7,005 nucleotides of DNA. It comes from CADEED01 sp044871085. GTDB lineage: Bacteria > Pseudomonadota > Gammaproteobacteria > Steroidobacterales > Steroidobacteraceae. The notes below the pieces were generated by a model that ran no database searches, was not told the origin of the DNA, and was given only the letters and a program-made list of their open reading frames with translations. Position 1 is the stretch's first letter. Each line of letters begins with the position of its first letter. Positions 1 through 6,181 of this stretch are shown piece after piece. The stretch covers positions 1 through 7,005 of the forward strand of contig JBIOZI010000178.1 of NCBI GenBank assembly GCA_044871085.1. The letters run 5' to 3'. The translations under genes and the position numbers were made by a program.

Positions 1-21
1 GAGCGTGTGAAGATCTGGTGA
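1..21 (+). CDS. C-terminal tail of an upstream gene (partial)
   Basis: Reading from base 1 gives the codons for E-R-V-K-I-W followed by TGA at 19-21. An open frame ending just before the lemA ribosome-binding site fits the tight same-strand gene packing of the rest of the window, so this is probably the end of an upstream + strand gene. Six residues are too few to identify a family. It could also be chance, because any short stretch has an open frame. Confidence 0.35.
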   Translation, partial: ERVKIW

Positions 22-46
22 GGCTTCTGGCGAGTTCTTTGGGAAC

Positions 47-51
47 GGAGG
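47..51 (+). promoter_or_regulatory. Shine-Dalgarno site of the lemA-family gene
   Basis: GGAGG at 47-51 sits 5 nt before ATG 57. It decides the start. A GTG at 18 is in the same frame, but it would add 13 residues ahead of a good lipoprotein signal peptide and has no comparable site in front of it. Confidence 0.75.
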
Positions 52-56
52 TTCGT

Positions 57-710
57 ATGCGCAAGTGGATCATGGGTTTCGTCATCGTGCTCGCGAGCGT
101 GAATCTCTCGGGTTGCGGCTACAACAAGCTCCAGAACCAGGACGAAGCGGTGAAGGCCGCGTGGTCGGAGGTCGTGAACCAGTACCAGCGACGGGCGGAT
201 CTCATTCCGAACCTGGTCGCCGCGGTGAAGGGTTACGCCGCGCAGGAAGAGCGCGTGCTGGTCGGCGTCACGGAGGCCCGCGCGAAGGCCACCTCCATCC
301 AGCTCACGCCGGAACTCATCAACAACCCCGAGGCGTTCGCCAAATTCCAGGCGGCGCAGGGCGAACTCACGTCGGCGCTCAAGAGCCTGCTGGTGACGGT
401 GGAGCGTTACCCGGACCTCAAGTCGGACGCGAATTTCCGGGATCTGCAGGCGCAGCTCGAAGGCACGGAGAACCGCATCACCGTGGCGCGCAACCGCTAC
501 ATCGAGGCGGTCAAGGCATACAACGTCACCGTACGCTCCTTCCCGAGCAACCTCACCGCGAAGATGTTCGATTTCGAGGTGAAGCAGAATTTCTCGGTCG
601 AGAACGAGCGCGCGATTTCCACCGCGCCCACGGTCACGTTCGATTCGTCGACGCCCGCGCAGCGGACGGCCCCGGTCGAGGGCGCGGCGAATCCTCCTGC
701 CGCGAACTAG
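57..710 (+). CDS. lemA: LemA family lipoprotein
   Basis: This is a LemA-family protein of 217 residues. The family has a short N-terminal membrane anchor and a long helical extracytoplasmic domain; its biochemical role is not settled. The start is ATG 57, set by GGAGG at 47-51. Residues 1-20 form a lipoprotein signal peptide: basic start (MRK), hydrophobic stretch, lipobox L-S-G-C with the acylated cysteine at C20. LemA hallmarks follow: RRADLIPNLV at 45-54, RYPDLKS near 117-123, ENRITVARNRY at 138-148 and FPSN at 162-165. The last ~30 residues are a Pro/Ala/Thr-rich tail beyond the usual domain end. Many LemA proteins carry an uncleaved signal anchor, so a lipobox makes this a lipidated variant. 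The gene is followed after 7 nt by a TPM-domain gene, a frequent LemA partner in bacteria, so the two products probably act together at the inner membrane or in the periplasm. Confidence 0.93.
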   Translation: MRKWIMGFVIVLASVNLSGCGYNKLQNQDEAVKAAWSEVVNQYQRRADLIPNLVAAVKGYAAQEERVLVGVTEARAKATSIQLTPELINNPEAFAKFQAAQGELTSALKSLLVTVERYPDLKSDANFRDLQAQLEGTENRITVARNRYIEAVKAYNVTVRSFPSNLTAKMFDFEVKQNFSVENERAISTAPTVTFDSSTPAQRTAPVEGAANPPAAN

Positions 711-717
711 ACTGCCG

Positions 718-1632
718 GTGAAAACCGCGCTCGCCACGCTCGCCCTGCTGATCGCTGTCTGGGCGCCACGAGTGTCGGCGCAGGTGCGGGTACCGGCGCT
801 CGAAGCGCGCGTGACCGATCTCACCGGCACGCTGACCGCCGCGCAGCAGTCCGCGCTCGAGGACAAGCTCGCCGCCTTCGAGGCCCGCAAGGGCGCGCAG
901 GTGGCGGTGCTCATACTGCCCACCACGCAGCCGGAGGACATCGCCCAGTTCGGCATCCGCGTCGGCGAGGCGTGGAAGATAGGCCGGGCGGGGCCGGACG
1001 ACGGCGTCATCCTCATCGTGGCGAAAGACGACCGTGCCATGCGCATCGAAGTCGGCCGTGGGCTCGAGGGCGCGGTCACCGACGTCACCAGCGGCCGCAT
1101 CATCCGCGACACCATCGCGCCGCTATTCAAGCAGGGCGACTTCTATGGCGGTGTGAATGCGGGTCTCGACCAGCTGGTGCGCGTCATCGACGGCGAGGCA
1201 CTGCCGCCGCCGGACCAGCGCTGGCAACGCAGCGCTCACGGGCAGGTGCCCTGGATCTGGGTAGTCGTGGGCTTTGCCGCCTTCTTCGGATTTTTCAATC
1301 CGTTCATCGGGCGCTTCGGCTGCGCGCTGATCGCCGGGGTGTGCGCGGCGCGGGTCACCTGGTGGCTGATGTCCATGTACCTGCCGATGCTCGGCGCGGG
1401 CGTAGGAGTTTTCCTAGCGGCGTTGTTGTTCGAATTCTCGGTCGGGCCTGATCTGCTCGGCGCGGGCAGTTCCCGTGGCGGGCGCGTGTGGCGCGACCTC
1501 GGCCGCGGCGGGGGTTTCGGGGGCCTGGGCGGCGGATCCGGCGGGTCGCGCGGCGGGTTTGGCGGCGGCGGGGGTGGATTCAGCGGCGGCGGCGGCAGTT
1601 TCGGCGGCGGCGGGGCCTCCGGGCGATGGTAG
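718..1632 (+). CDS. Exported TPM-domain membrane protein with Gly-rich tail (YgcG-like)
   Basis: This 304-residue protein starts at GTG 718, only 7 nt after the lemA stop and without a visible Shine-Dalgarno site, so translation is probably coupled to lemA. Residues 1-21 form a cleavable signal peptide ending V-S-A before Q22. A TPM domain spans about 30-160, with W86-K-I-G, PDDGVILIV at 93-101 and RIEVGRGLEGAVTDV near 109-123. After a proline-rich linker come hydrophobic segments from about 178 to 245 that would anchor it in the inner membrane. The last ~55 residues are mostly Gly/Ser/Phe and end in the pattern SGGGGSFGGGGASGRW, which is typical of YgcG-type TPM proteins. Some TPM proteins were described as acid phosphatases (plant thylakoid TLP18.3), but that activity should not be assumed here. 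A role with LemA in envelope or membrane maintenance is inference from context. Confidence 0.9.
   Translation: MKTALATLALLIAVWAPRVSAQVRVPALEARVTDLTGTLTAAQQSALEDKLAAFEARKGAQVAVLILPTTQPEDIAQFGIRVGEAWKIGRAGPDDGVILIVAKDDRAMRIEVGRGLEGAVTDVTSGRIIRDTIAPLFKQGDFYGGVNAGLDQLVRVIDGEALPPPDQRWQRSAHGQVPWIWVVVGFAAFFGFFNPFIGRFGCALIAGVCAARVTWWLMSMYLPMLGAGVGVFLAALLFEFSVGPDLLGAGSSRGGRVWRDLGRGGGFGGLGGGSGGSRGGFGGGGGGFSGGGGSFGGGGASGRW
1504..1626 (+). repeat. Glycine-codon low-complexity tract
   Basis: This GGC/GGG-rich stretch encodes the glycine-rich tail of the first TPM protein. Runs of three or more G lie at 1510-1514, 1519-1523, 1527-1529, 1543-1545, 1555-1557 and 1570-1574 on the coding strand. The repetition is codon-level low complexity, not a mobile or satellite repeat. 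Such tracts are prone to slippage and to length differences between strains. Confidence 0.6.
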
Positions 1633-1648
1633 TTAGGGGCCGCCGCAC

Positions 1649-2146
1649 ATGACGCTCGCGCGCTGGCTCCGGCACCTGTCCGCGACGCGCGCCGGCACGC
1701 GCCGGCGGTTCTCCGATGCCGTCGACCGGGCCATCGAAGACGCCATCCGGGCGGCCGAGGCGCGTACCAGCGCCGAAATCCGCTTCGTCATCGAAACGGC
1801 GTTCGAGCTGCCGGACCTCGCCGCCGGCAAGTCGCCGCGCGCCCGGGCGCTGGATGTTTTTGCGGCGCTGCGGGTCTGGGACACCGAACTCCGCAACGGC
1901 GTACTCATCTATGTACTGATGGCCGAGCGCACCGTGGAAGTGGTCGCGGACCGCGGTGCGGCGGCGCTCATCGCGCCCGCCGACTGGGACGTGTCCGCGC
2001 GGGTCATGGAGAATCATTTCCGCGCCCGGCGTTTCCGCGACGGCGCAATCGCGGGTGTCGCGGCCATCGGCGACTTGTTAGCGCGGCATTTCCCCGCGCG
2101 CGACGGCGACCGCGATGAGCTGCCGAATCAGCCCGCGCTGCTGTAG
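1649..2146 (+). CDS. TPM-domain protein without signal peptide or TM segment
   Basis: This 165-residue protein is the second TPM-family member of the cluster. ATG 1649 is preceded by AGGGG at 1635-1639 with a 9-nt spacer, and it lies 16 nt after the previous stop. The N-terminus is basic and lacks a hydrophobic segment (MTLARWLRHLSATRAGTRRR), so the protein is probably cytoplasmic or peripherally membrane-bound. The TPM core covers about residues 22-155: a helix with AIEDAIRAAEARTSAEIRF, then RVWDTELRNGVLIYVLMAER, EVVADRG and a closing helix ending LLARHF. The conserved NGVLIYVL strand and the ADRG segment correspond to DDGVILIV and IEVGRG of the upstream paralogue. LemA followed by two TPM proteins, one exported and one not, is a recurring bacterial arrangement. 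The molecular function is unknown. The pair may act on the two faces of the membrane (inference). Confidence 0.87.
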   Translation: MTLARWLRHLSATRAGTRRRFSDAVDRAIEDAIRAAEARTSAEIRFVIETAFELPDLAAGKSPRARALDVFAALRVWDTELRNGVLIYVLMAERTVEVVADRGAAALIAPADWDVSARVMENHFRARRFRDGAIAGVAAIGDLLARHFPARDGDRDELPNQPALL

Positions 2147-2181
2147 CAGAATGCCGACAGGTTTTCACGCAGACGGGGTGT

Positions 2182-2187
2182 CATACT
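2182..2187 (+). promoter_or_regulatory. Putative -10 element of a leaderless promoter for the L,D-transpeptidase gene
   Basis: CATACT at 2182-2187 matches TATAAT at four of six positions and ends exactly 6 nt before ATG 2194. That places the expected transcription start at or next to the A of ATG. No Shine-Dalgarno sequence lies close to the start. No convincing -35 element is visible at the usual distance. Confidence 0.4.
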
Positions 2188-2193
2188 TTGGCC

Positions 2194-3438
2194 ATGAAGA
2201 GAATCGCGGGGTTCGGGGGAATCGTCGGCGTGGCGCTGCTGGGCGCGACGCTGTCCGGTTGCTCGTTGTTGAACAAGCCGGGAGGCTGGGGCGGCAAGAA
2301 GGCCGACAATAAAGAGCTCGAAGTACCCTCCATCCCCGAGCCGGTGCCCACGCATCGCTTCGAGATCGATCCCGCCACCGACATCGTCGGCGTGGTGCAG
2401 AAGACGCTCGCGACCAAGGACGACACGCTCACCGACATCGCGCGCCGCTTCAACGTCGGCTACGAGGAAATCGTGCGCGCGAATCCGGGCGTCGACCCCT
2501 GGCTGCCGGGTGAGAACCGCGAGATCGTCATTCCGTCGCAGTTCATCCTGCCGAATGCGCAGCGCGAGGGCATCGTCATCAACGCCGCCGCCATGCGGCT
2601 GTTCTATTACCCGAAGATGAAGAAGGGCGAGACGCAGGTGGTGCACACCTATCCCATCGGCATCGGCAAGGTGGGCTGGAAGACTCCCGAGGGCGCGACG
2701 AAGATCGTGCGCCGGCAGAAGGATCCGATCTGGCGGCCGACCGCGTCGATCATCAAGGAGCATCGCGAAGAGCGCGGCGAGGTGCTCGAGACTGTCGTGA
2801 AGGCGGGGCCGGACAACCCGCTCGGCCGTTACGCGTTCTACCTGGGCTGGCCCACGTACATGATCCACGGCACGAACAAACCCGCCGGTGTCGGCCTGCG
2901 TTCGAGCCACGGCTGCATCCGGCTGTACCCTGAGGACATCGCGCAGCTGTTCGAGCTCGCGCCCATCGGCACGCAGGTGCGCGTCGTGAATCAGCCGTTC
3001 GTGTTCGGCTGGCACGACGGCGCGCTCCACATCCAGGCCTTCGACGTCCTCGAGGACGATCCGCGCGACTGGAAGAAGGCGCAGGCCAAGCTGCTCAACA
3101 AGGCGATGGCGGAGCGCATCCAGCAGGAGCTCAAGGAGCGCAAGGAGAAAATCGACTGGGACGCCGTCGCGAAGCTCTCGCACGAACCGCGCGGCATTCC
3201 GGTGTCGGTGTCCGGCGGGCCGGATCAGCTCGATCACATCATCGCGTCGGCAACCGTGGTGCAGAACAAGGTAGCGCCGGGCGCCACGTGGGACGGCATT
3301 TCCGATCTGCCCGTGGACGAGGCCACGTTCCAGCAGCTCATAACCGATCGCGAGCCATCGGTGGAATCGGCGGCCGCGGCGGCCGCGCCCGCATCGAATC
3401 CGGCCCCGGTTCAGCAACCCAAGTCGGGCACCAACTAG
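2194..3438 (+). CDS. LysM/YkuD L,D-transpeptidase lipoprotein
   Basis: This 414-residue enzyme of the ErfK/YbiS/YcfS/YnhG (YkuD) type forms or remodels 3-3 peptidoglycan cross-links, or attaches proteins to peptidoglycan, in the periplasm. The start is ATG 2194; an in-frame TTG at 2188 is less likely. Residues 1-23 are a lipoprotein signal peptide with lipobox L-S-G-C (C23). A LysM-like peptidoglycan-binding domain lies at about 66-114, with DTLTDIARRFNVGYEEIVRA, NPGVDPWLPG and a closing IVIP. The YkuD domain runs from about 120 to 265: REGIVINAAAMRLFYY, the PIG-I-GK segment, MIHGTN with H225, and SHGCIRL at 238-244 with catalytic C241, followed by PEDI. After the domain come a charged helical region (about 290-330), an IDWD...RGIPVSV segment common in this family, and an Ala/Pro-rich C-terminus. 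All key residues are present. It sits 47 nt after the TPM gene, apparently with its own promoter. Confidence 0.94.
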   Translation: MKRIAGFGGIVGVALLGATLSGCSLLNKPGGWGGKKADNKELEVPSIPEPVPTHRFEIDPATDIVGVVQKTLATKDDTLTDIARRFNVGYEEIVRANPGVDPWLPGENREIVIPSQFILPNAQREGIVINAAAMRLFYYPKMKKGETQVVHTYPIGIGKVGWKTPEGATKIVRRQKDPIWRPTASIIKEHREERGEVLETVVKAGPDNPLGRYAFYLGWPTYMIHGTNKPAGVGLRSSHGCIRLYPEDIAQLFELAPIGTQVRVVNQPFVFGWHDGALHIQAFDVLEDDPRDWKKAQAKLLNKAMAERIQQELKERKEKIDWDAVAKLSHEPRGIPVSVSGGPDQLDHIIASATVVQNKVAPGATWDGISDLPVDEATFQQLITDREPSVESAAAAAAPASNPAPVQQPKSGTN

Positions 3439-3452
3439 AAAGCCCCGTTTTT
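3425..3452 (+). terminator. Weak intrinsic-terminator-like structure overlapping the transpeptidase stop codon
   Basis: GGGC at 3426-3429 can pair with GCCC at 3442-3445 around a 12-nt loop, followed closely by five T at 3448-3452. The stem is only 4 bp (C3425-G3447 can be added with a bulge), so strength is doubtful. It lies directly before the putative promoter of the next gene, a sensible place for an operon boundary. Confidence 0.22.
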
Positions 3453-3456
3453 CCGA

Positions 3457-3462
3457 TACATT
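3457..3462 (+). promoter_or_regulatory. Putative -10 element of a leaderless promoter for the M1 peptidase gene
   Basis: TACATT at 3457-3462, inside the 8-mer GATACATT (3455-3462), keeps the first T, the following A and the final T of TATAAT. It ends 6 nt before ATG 3469, so transcription would begin at the start codon. There is no Shine-Dalgarno sequence between the previous stop and this ATG. The same 8-mer recurs at 6121-6128. No clear -35 box is visible. Confidence 0.4.
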
Positions 3463-3468
3463 GCGGCC

Positions 3469-5388
3469 ATGAAATTCTTCCTCGCCGCGGTGTTCGCCAG
3501 CGTCTGTCTCGCCGCGCAGGCAATGACGCCCGCCGATCCCATCGTCTCCGGGCGCGACTACCACTCGTATTCGGATCCGTCCGCATTCCGCATCCGGCAC
3601 CTCGATCTCGATCTCACGGTGTCGTTCGACGAGCAGCGGTTGTCCGGCGTCGTCGATCTCACGATCGTGCGTCTCTCGAAGGAGGCCGCCAAGCTCACGC
3701 TCGACACGCGCGACCTCGTCATCCGCCAGGTATGGTGGATCAAATCCCCCGGCGAGCTCGAAGCCTTGCGCTTCACGATCGGCGCGCGCGATCCGCTGCT
3801 CGGCGCGCCGCTGAACATCGATCTGCCCGCGGAGCTCGACCGGCCCGAATTCGCCGTGCGTATCTCCTATCAGACCCGCCCCGAAGCGTCGGGTTTGCAG
3901 TGGGTCGCCGCCGCGCAGACGGCCGGCAAGAGCGATCCATTCCTGTTCACCCAGTCGCAGGCCATCCACGCGCGCAGCTGGATCCCGCTGCAGGACAGCC
4001 CCCAGGTGCGCGTCACGTACTCCGCGACGATCCGCGTCCCGAAAGGCATGCGCGCGGTCATGAGCGCGGAAGGCGCGGCCAAGGATCCGGCCGCGCTCGC
4101 GGCCGACGGGGTCTACCGTTTCTCGATGCTGCAGGCGATTCCCTCGTACCTGGTCGCGCTCGGCGTCGGCCGTCTCGAATTCCGCGCGACCGGCCCGCGC
4201 ACCGGGGTGTTCGCCGAAGCGCCGGTGGTCGAGGCGGCGGCGCGCGAATTCTCCGAAACCGAGCAGATGATCCAGGCCAGCGAAGAGCTGTTCGGTGCGT
4301 ATCGCTGGGGACGCTACGACCTGCTGATCCTGCCGCCGTCGTTTCCGTTCGGCGGCATGGAGAATCCGCGGCTGTCGTTCATCACGCCCACCGCCATCGC
4401 CGGCGACCGCTCGCTGACCGCGCTCATCGCCCACGAGCTCGCGCATTCCTGGTCGGGCAACCTGGTCACGAACGCCACCTGGCGCGACCTGTGGCTCAAC
4501 GAGGGTTTCACCGTCTATCTACAGGGCCGCATCGTGCGCGCGGTGTACGGCGAGCGGCGCGAGGCGATGGAAGAGGTGCTCGATCTCGCCACGCTGCGCG
4601 CCGACCTGGCGAAGCACCCGCCCGCGGACCAGGTGCTGGCCATCGACCTGCGCGGCCGCGATCCGGACGACGTGTTCACGCAGGTGCCGTACATCAAGGG
4701 TGCGCTGTTCGTCAGCTGGCTCGGCAGCCGCCTCGGCGTCGACACCGTCGACCGGTTCCTGCGCGATTACTTCGATCACTTCCAATTCCAGAGCATCGCC
4801 ACCGAGCAATTCCGCGCCTATCTGGAACAGCACCTGCTCAGCCAGAAGCCCGGCGCCGTGCGCGCCTCCGAGCTCGACGAGTGGATGCTGCAGCCCGGCC
4901 TGCCGGCCTTCGCGGTGTTGCCGAAATCGGATGCGTTCGTGCTGGTGGACGCGGCGCGCGCGCAATGGCTCGCGGGCCGGCGTCCGGCCGCCGACCTCGT
5001 CCCGAAGGAGGGCTGGACCACGCACGAGTGGGTGCACTTCCTCGACGGGTTGCCGAAGCGCGTCGCGGCCGCGCAGCTCGCCGAGCTCGACGCCGCGTTC
5101 GCGTTGACTGACACGGGCAACAGCGAGATCGCGTTCAACTGGCTGCGCATCGCGATCGCCAACGATTACCAGCCCGCGTACCCGCGGCTCGAGCGCTACC
5201 TCACCAGCATCGGCCGGCGCCGCCTCATCAAGCCGCTGTACGAGGACCTGGTGAAGACGCCGGCGGGCGCCGAGCGCGCCCGGGCGATCTACGCAAAGGC
5301 CCGCCCTAACTACCATCCGATCGCCGTCACCTCCCTCGACGCGGTCGTGCTGCGACCCGAGCCCGGGCCGAAGGCGCCCGGGAAGTGA
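3469..5388 (+). CDS. Exported M1 family metallopeptidase, leukotriene-A4-hydrolase/aminopeptidase type
   Basis: This 639-residue zinc aminopeptidase removes N-terminal residues from peptides, here probably in the periplasm. Residues 1-18 form a signal peptide ending A-Q-A. The N-terminal beta domain (about 40-220) includes QSQAIHARSWIPLQDSP, matching the conserved QAIH region of LTA4 hydrolases. The catalytic domain carries the exopeptidase motif GGMEN at 295-299 and the zinc site HELAH at 322-326, with E345 completing HEXXH-X18-E. In VPYIKG, Y408 corresponds to the transition-state tyrosine (human Y383). The C-terminal helical LTA4H domain (about 500-625) contains GRRRL at 582-586, where R583 and R585 align with human R563 and K565 that bind the substrate carboxylate. 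F403 replaces human Y378 (alignment from memory). All core catalytic residues are present and length is near the family norm (~610 plus signal peptide). Lipid epoxide hydrolysis should not be assumed. The rhomboid gene follows after 12 nt, so co-transcription is likely. Confidence 0.94.
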   Translation: MKFFLAAVFASVCLAAQAMTPADPIVSGRDYHSYSDPSAFRIRHLDLDLTVSFDEQRLSGVVDLTIVRLSKEAAKLTLDTRDLVIRQVWWIKSPGELEALRFTIGARDPLLGAPLNIDLPAELDRPEFAVRISYQTRPEASGLQWVAAAQTAGKSDPFLFTQSQAIHARSWIPLQDSPQVRVTYSATIRVPKGMRAVMSAEGAAKDPAALAADGVYRFSMLQAIPSYLVALGVGRLEFRATGPRTGVFAEAPVVEAAAREFSETEQMIQASEELFGAYRWGRYDLLILPPSFPFGGMENPRLSFITPTAIAGDRSLTALIAHELAHSWSGNLVTNATWRDLWLNEGFTVYLQGRIVRAVYGERREAMEEVLDLATLRADLAKHPPADQVLAIDLRGRDPDDVFTQVPYIKGALFVSWLGSRLGVDTVDRFLRDYFDHFQFQSIATEQFRAYLEQHLLSQKPGAVRASELDEWMLQPGLPAFAVLPKSDAFVLVDAARAQWLAGRRPAADLVPKEGWTTHEWVHFLDGLPKRVAAAQLAELDAAFALTDTGNSEIAFNWLRIAIANDYQPAYPRLERYLTSIGRRRLIKPLYEDLVKTPAGAERARAIYAKARPNYHPIAVTSLDAVVLRPEPGPKAPGK

Positions 5389-5400
5389 AAGAGTAGCCTC

Positions 5401-6114
5401 GTGGTCATCCCGCTCCACGACGACAACCCGAGCAGCACCCGGCCCTACGTCACGGTCGGCATCATGATCGCCTGCGCGCTGGCGTACGTGTGGCAGCATC
5501 TGCTGCTGAACCCGCAGGCCAGCCGCGCCACGGTGTACATGCTCGGGGTCATCCCCGCCGTGCTCATGGGGCGCGAAGCCCTGCCGGAAGATCTCGCCGT
5601 CGTCCCGCCTGCCGCCACGGTGCTCACGTCGATGTTCATGCACGGAGGCTTCTGGCACCTGGCCGGCAACATGCTGTACCTCTGGATCTTCGGCAACAAC
5701 GTCGAGGACGCCATGGGTCGCGTGCGCTTCGTCGTTTTCTACCTGCTGTGCGGCGTGGCCGCCGTGGCCGCGCAGGTACTGCCCAATCCCGGCTCGGTGG
5801 TGCCGATGGTCGGCGCGAGCGGCGCGATTTCCGGAGTGCTGGGCGCGTACCTGCTGCTGTACCCGCGCGCGCGCGTGTTGTTAGGTTTGCCGCTCGGTTT
5901 CATGATCATCCAGCTCGGACGATTCCCGGCGGTGTGGGTGCTGCTCGCCTGGTTCGCCATGCAACTGGTGCTGGGCGGCGTCGCGTCCCTGCGCTCGTCG
6001 GACGTCACGCAGGGTGGCATTGCGTTCGGCGCACACATCGGCGGCTTCATCGCGGGCTGCGCATTGGTCGCACTCTTCAAACGGCGCGACGTGCCGCTGT
6101 GGCGGCGTCACTGA
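5401..6114 (+). CDS. Rhomboid family intramembrane serine protease
   Basis: This 237-residue polytopic inner-membrane protease cleaves transmembrane segments of other membrane proteins with a Ser-His dyad. GTG 5401 is chosen because it gives the family-typical opening VIPLHDDNPS...PYVT; a later ATG at 5464 would cut into the first membrane helix. Upstream AGAG at 5390-5393 is a weak ribosome-binding site, and coupling to the M1 gene 12 nt upstream is likely. TM1 lies at about 17-36. HGGFWHLAGNMLYLW at 81-95 holds H86 and N90, the HxxxN pair lining the active site. GASGAISG at 138-145 contains the nucleophile S140, and H212 in AHIGGFIAG is the catalytic base. About six hydrophobic helices are present, the basic bacterial rhomboid core with no extra domain. 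It ends in a short basic cytoplasmic tail. The substrate is unknown; exported or membrane proteins encoded nearby are only candidates. Confidence 0.95.
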   Translation: MVIPLHDDNPSSTRPYVTVGIMIACALAYVWQHLLLNPQASRATVYMLGVIPAVLMGREALPEDLAVVPPAATVLTSMFMHGGFWHLAGNMLYLWIFGNNVEDAMGRVRFVVFYLLCGVAAVAAQVLPNPGSVVPMVGASGAISGVLGAYLLLYPRARVLLGLPLGFMIIQLGRFPAVWVLLAWFAMQLVLGGVASLRSSDVTQGGIAFGAHIGGFIAGCALVALFKRRDVPLWRRH

Positions 6115-6120
6115 GACGCT

Positions 6121-6128
6121 GATACATT
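6121..6128 (+). promoter_or_regulatory. GATACATT motif, putative -10 of the sheath gene promoter
   Basis: GATACATT at 6121-6128 is identical to the 8-mer upstream of the M1 peptidase gene and begins 7 nt after the rhomboid stop. If TACATT (6123-6128) is a -10 hexamer, transcription would start near 6135 and leave about 47 nt of leader before the proposed sheath start. No recognisable -35 element was found 16-18 nt upstream. The rest of the 67-nt gap (6115-6181) shows no convincing terminator. Confidence 0.3.
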
Positions 6129-6171
6129 TCGCGCACCGCACAAGTGGGGCCCGATGCAGGCCGCACGTTCT

Positions 6172-6177
6172 GGGGAG
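6172..6177 (+). promoter_or_regulatory. Candidate Shine-Dalgarno site for the sheath gene
   Basis: GGGGAG at 6172-6177 lies 4 nt before TTG 6182. The spacing is short but usable. It supports TTG 6182 as the start, because no ATG or GTG in the same frame exists between the rhomboid stop and the conserved sheath sequence. Confidence 0.4.
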
Positions 6178-6181
6178 CCGA

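Noticed and set aside
18..56. GTG 18 as an earlier start for the LemA protein
   Set aside because: It overlaps the apparent upstream stop, has no good ribosome-binding site, and would push the lipoprotein signal peptide inward by 13 residues.
2075..2082. TTG-TTA leucine codon pair in the second TPM gene, echoed near 5878 in the rhomboid
   Set aside because: TTA is rare in GC-rich genomes, but two isolated occurrences in otherwise typical genes are not evidence of regulation or transfer.
2128..4446. Very long open frame on the - strand (772 codons)
   Set aside because: It lies opposite the transpeptidase and M1 genes, whose products have complete catalytic motifs. The antisense product is Arg/Asp/Glu/His-rich with no recognisable domain, as expected for the complement of GC-rich codons.
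3288..5111. + strand open frame of 607 codons in another phase
   Set aside because: Overlaps the transpeptidase end and most of the M1 gene. Arg/Ala/Gly/Pro-rich translation typical of an out-of-phase reading of GC-rich DNA.
4519..5658. Long - strand open frame (379 codons)
   Set aside because: Antisense to the M1 C-terminal domain and the rhomboid N-terminus. Low-complexity charged composition, no family motif.
6115..6181. Prophage attachment site or tRNA at the rhomboid/sheath boundary
   Set aside because: No tRNA-like cloverleaf, no integrase and no repeat of this segment elsewhere in the window. It cannot be excluded beyond the edge.
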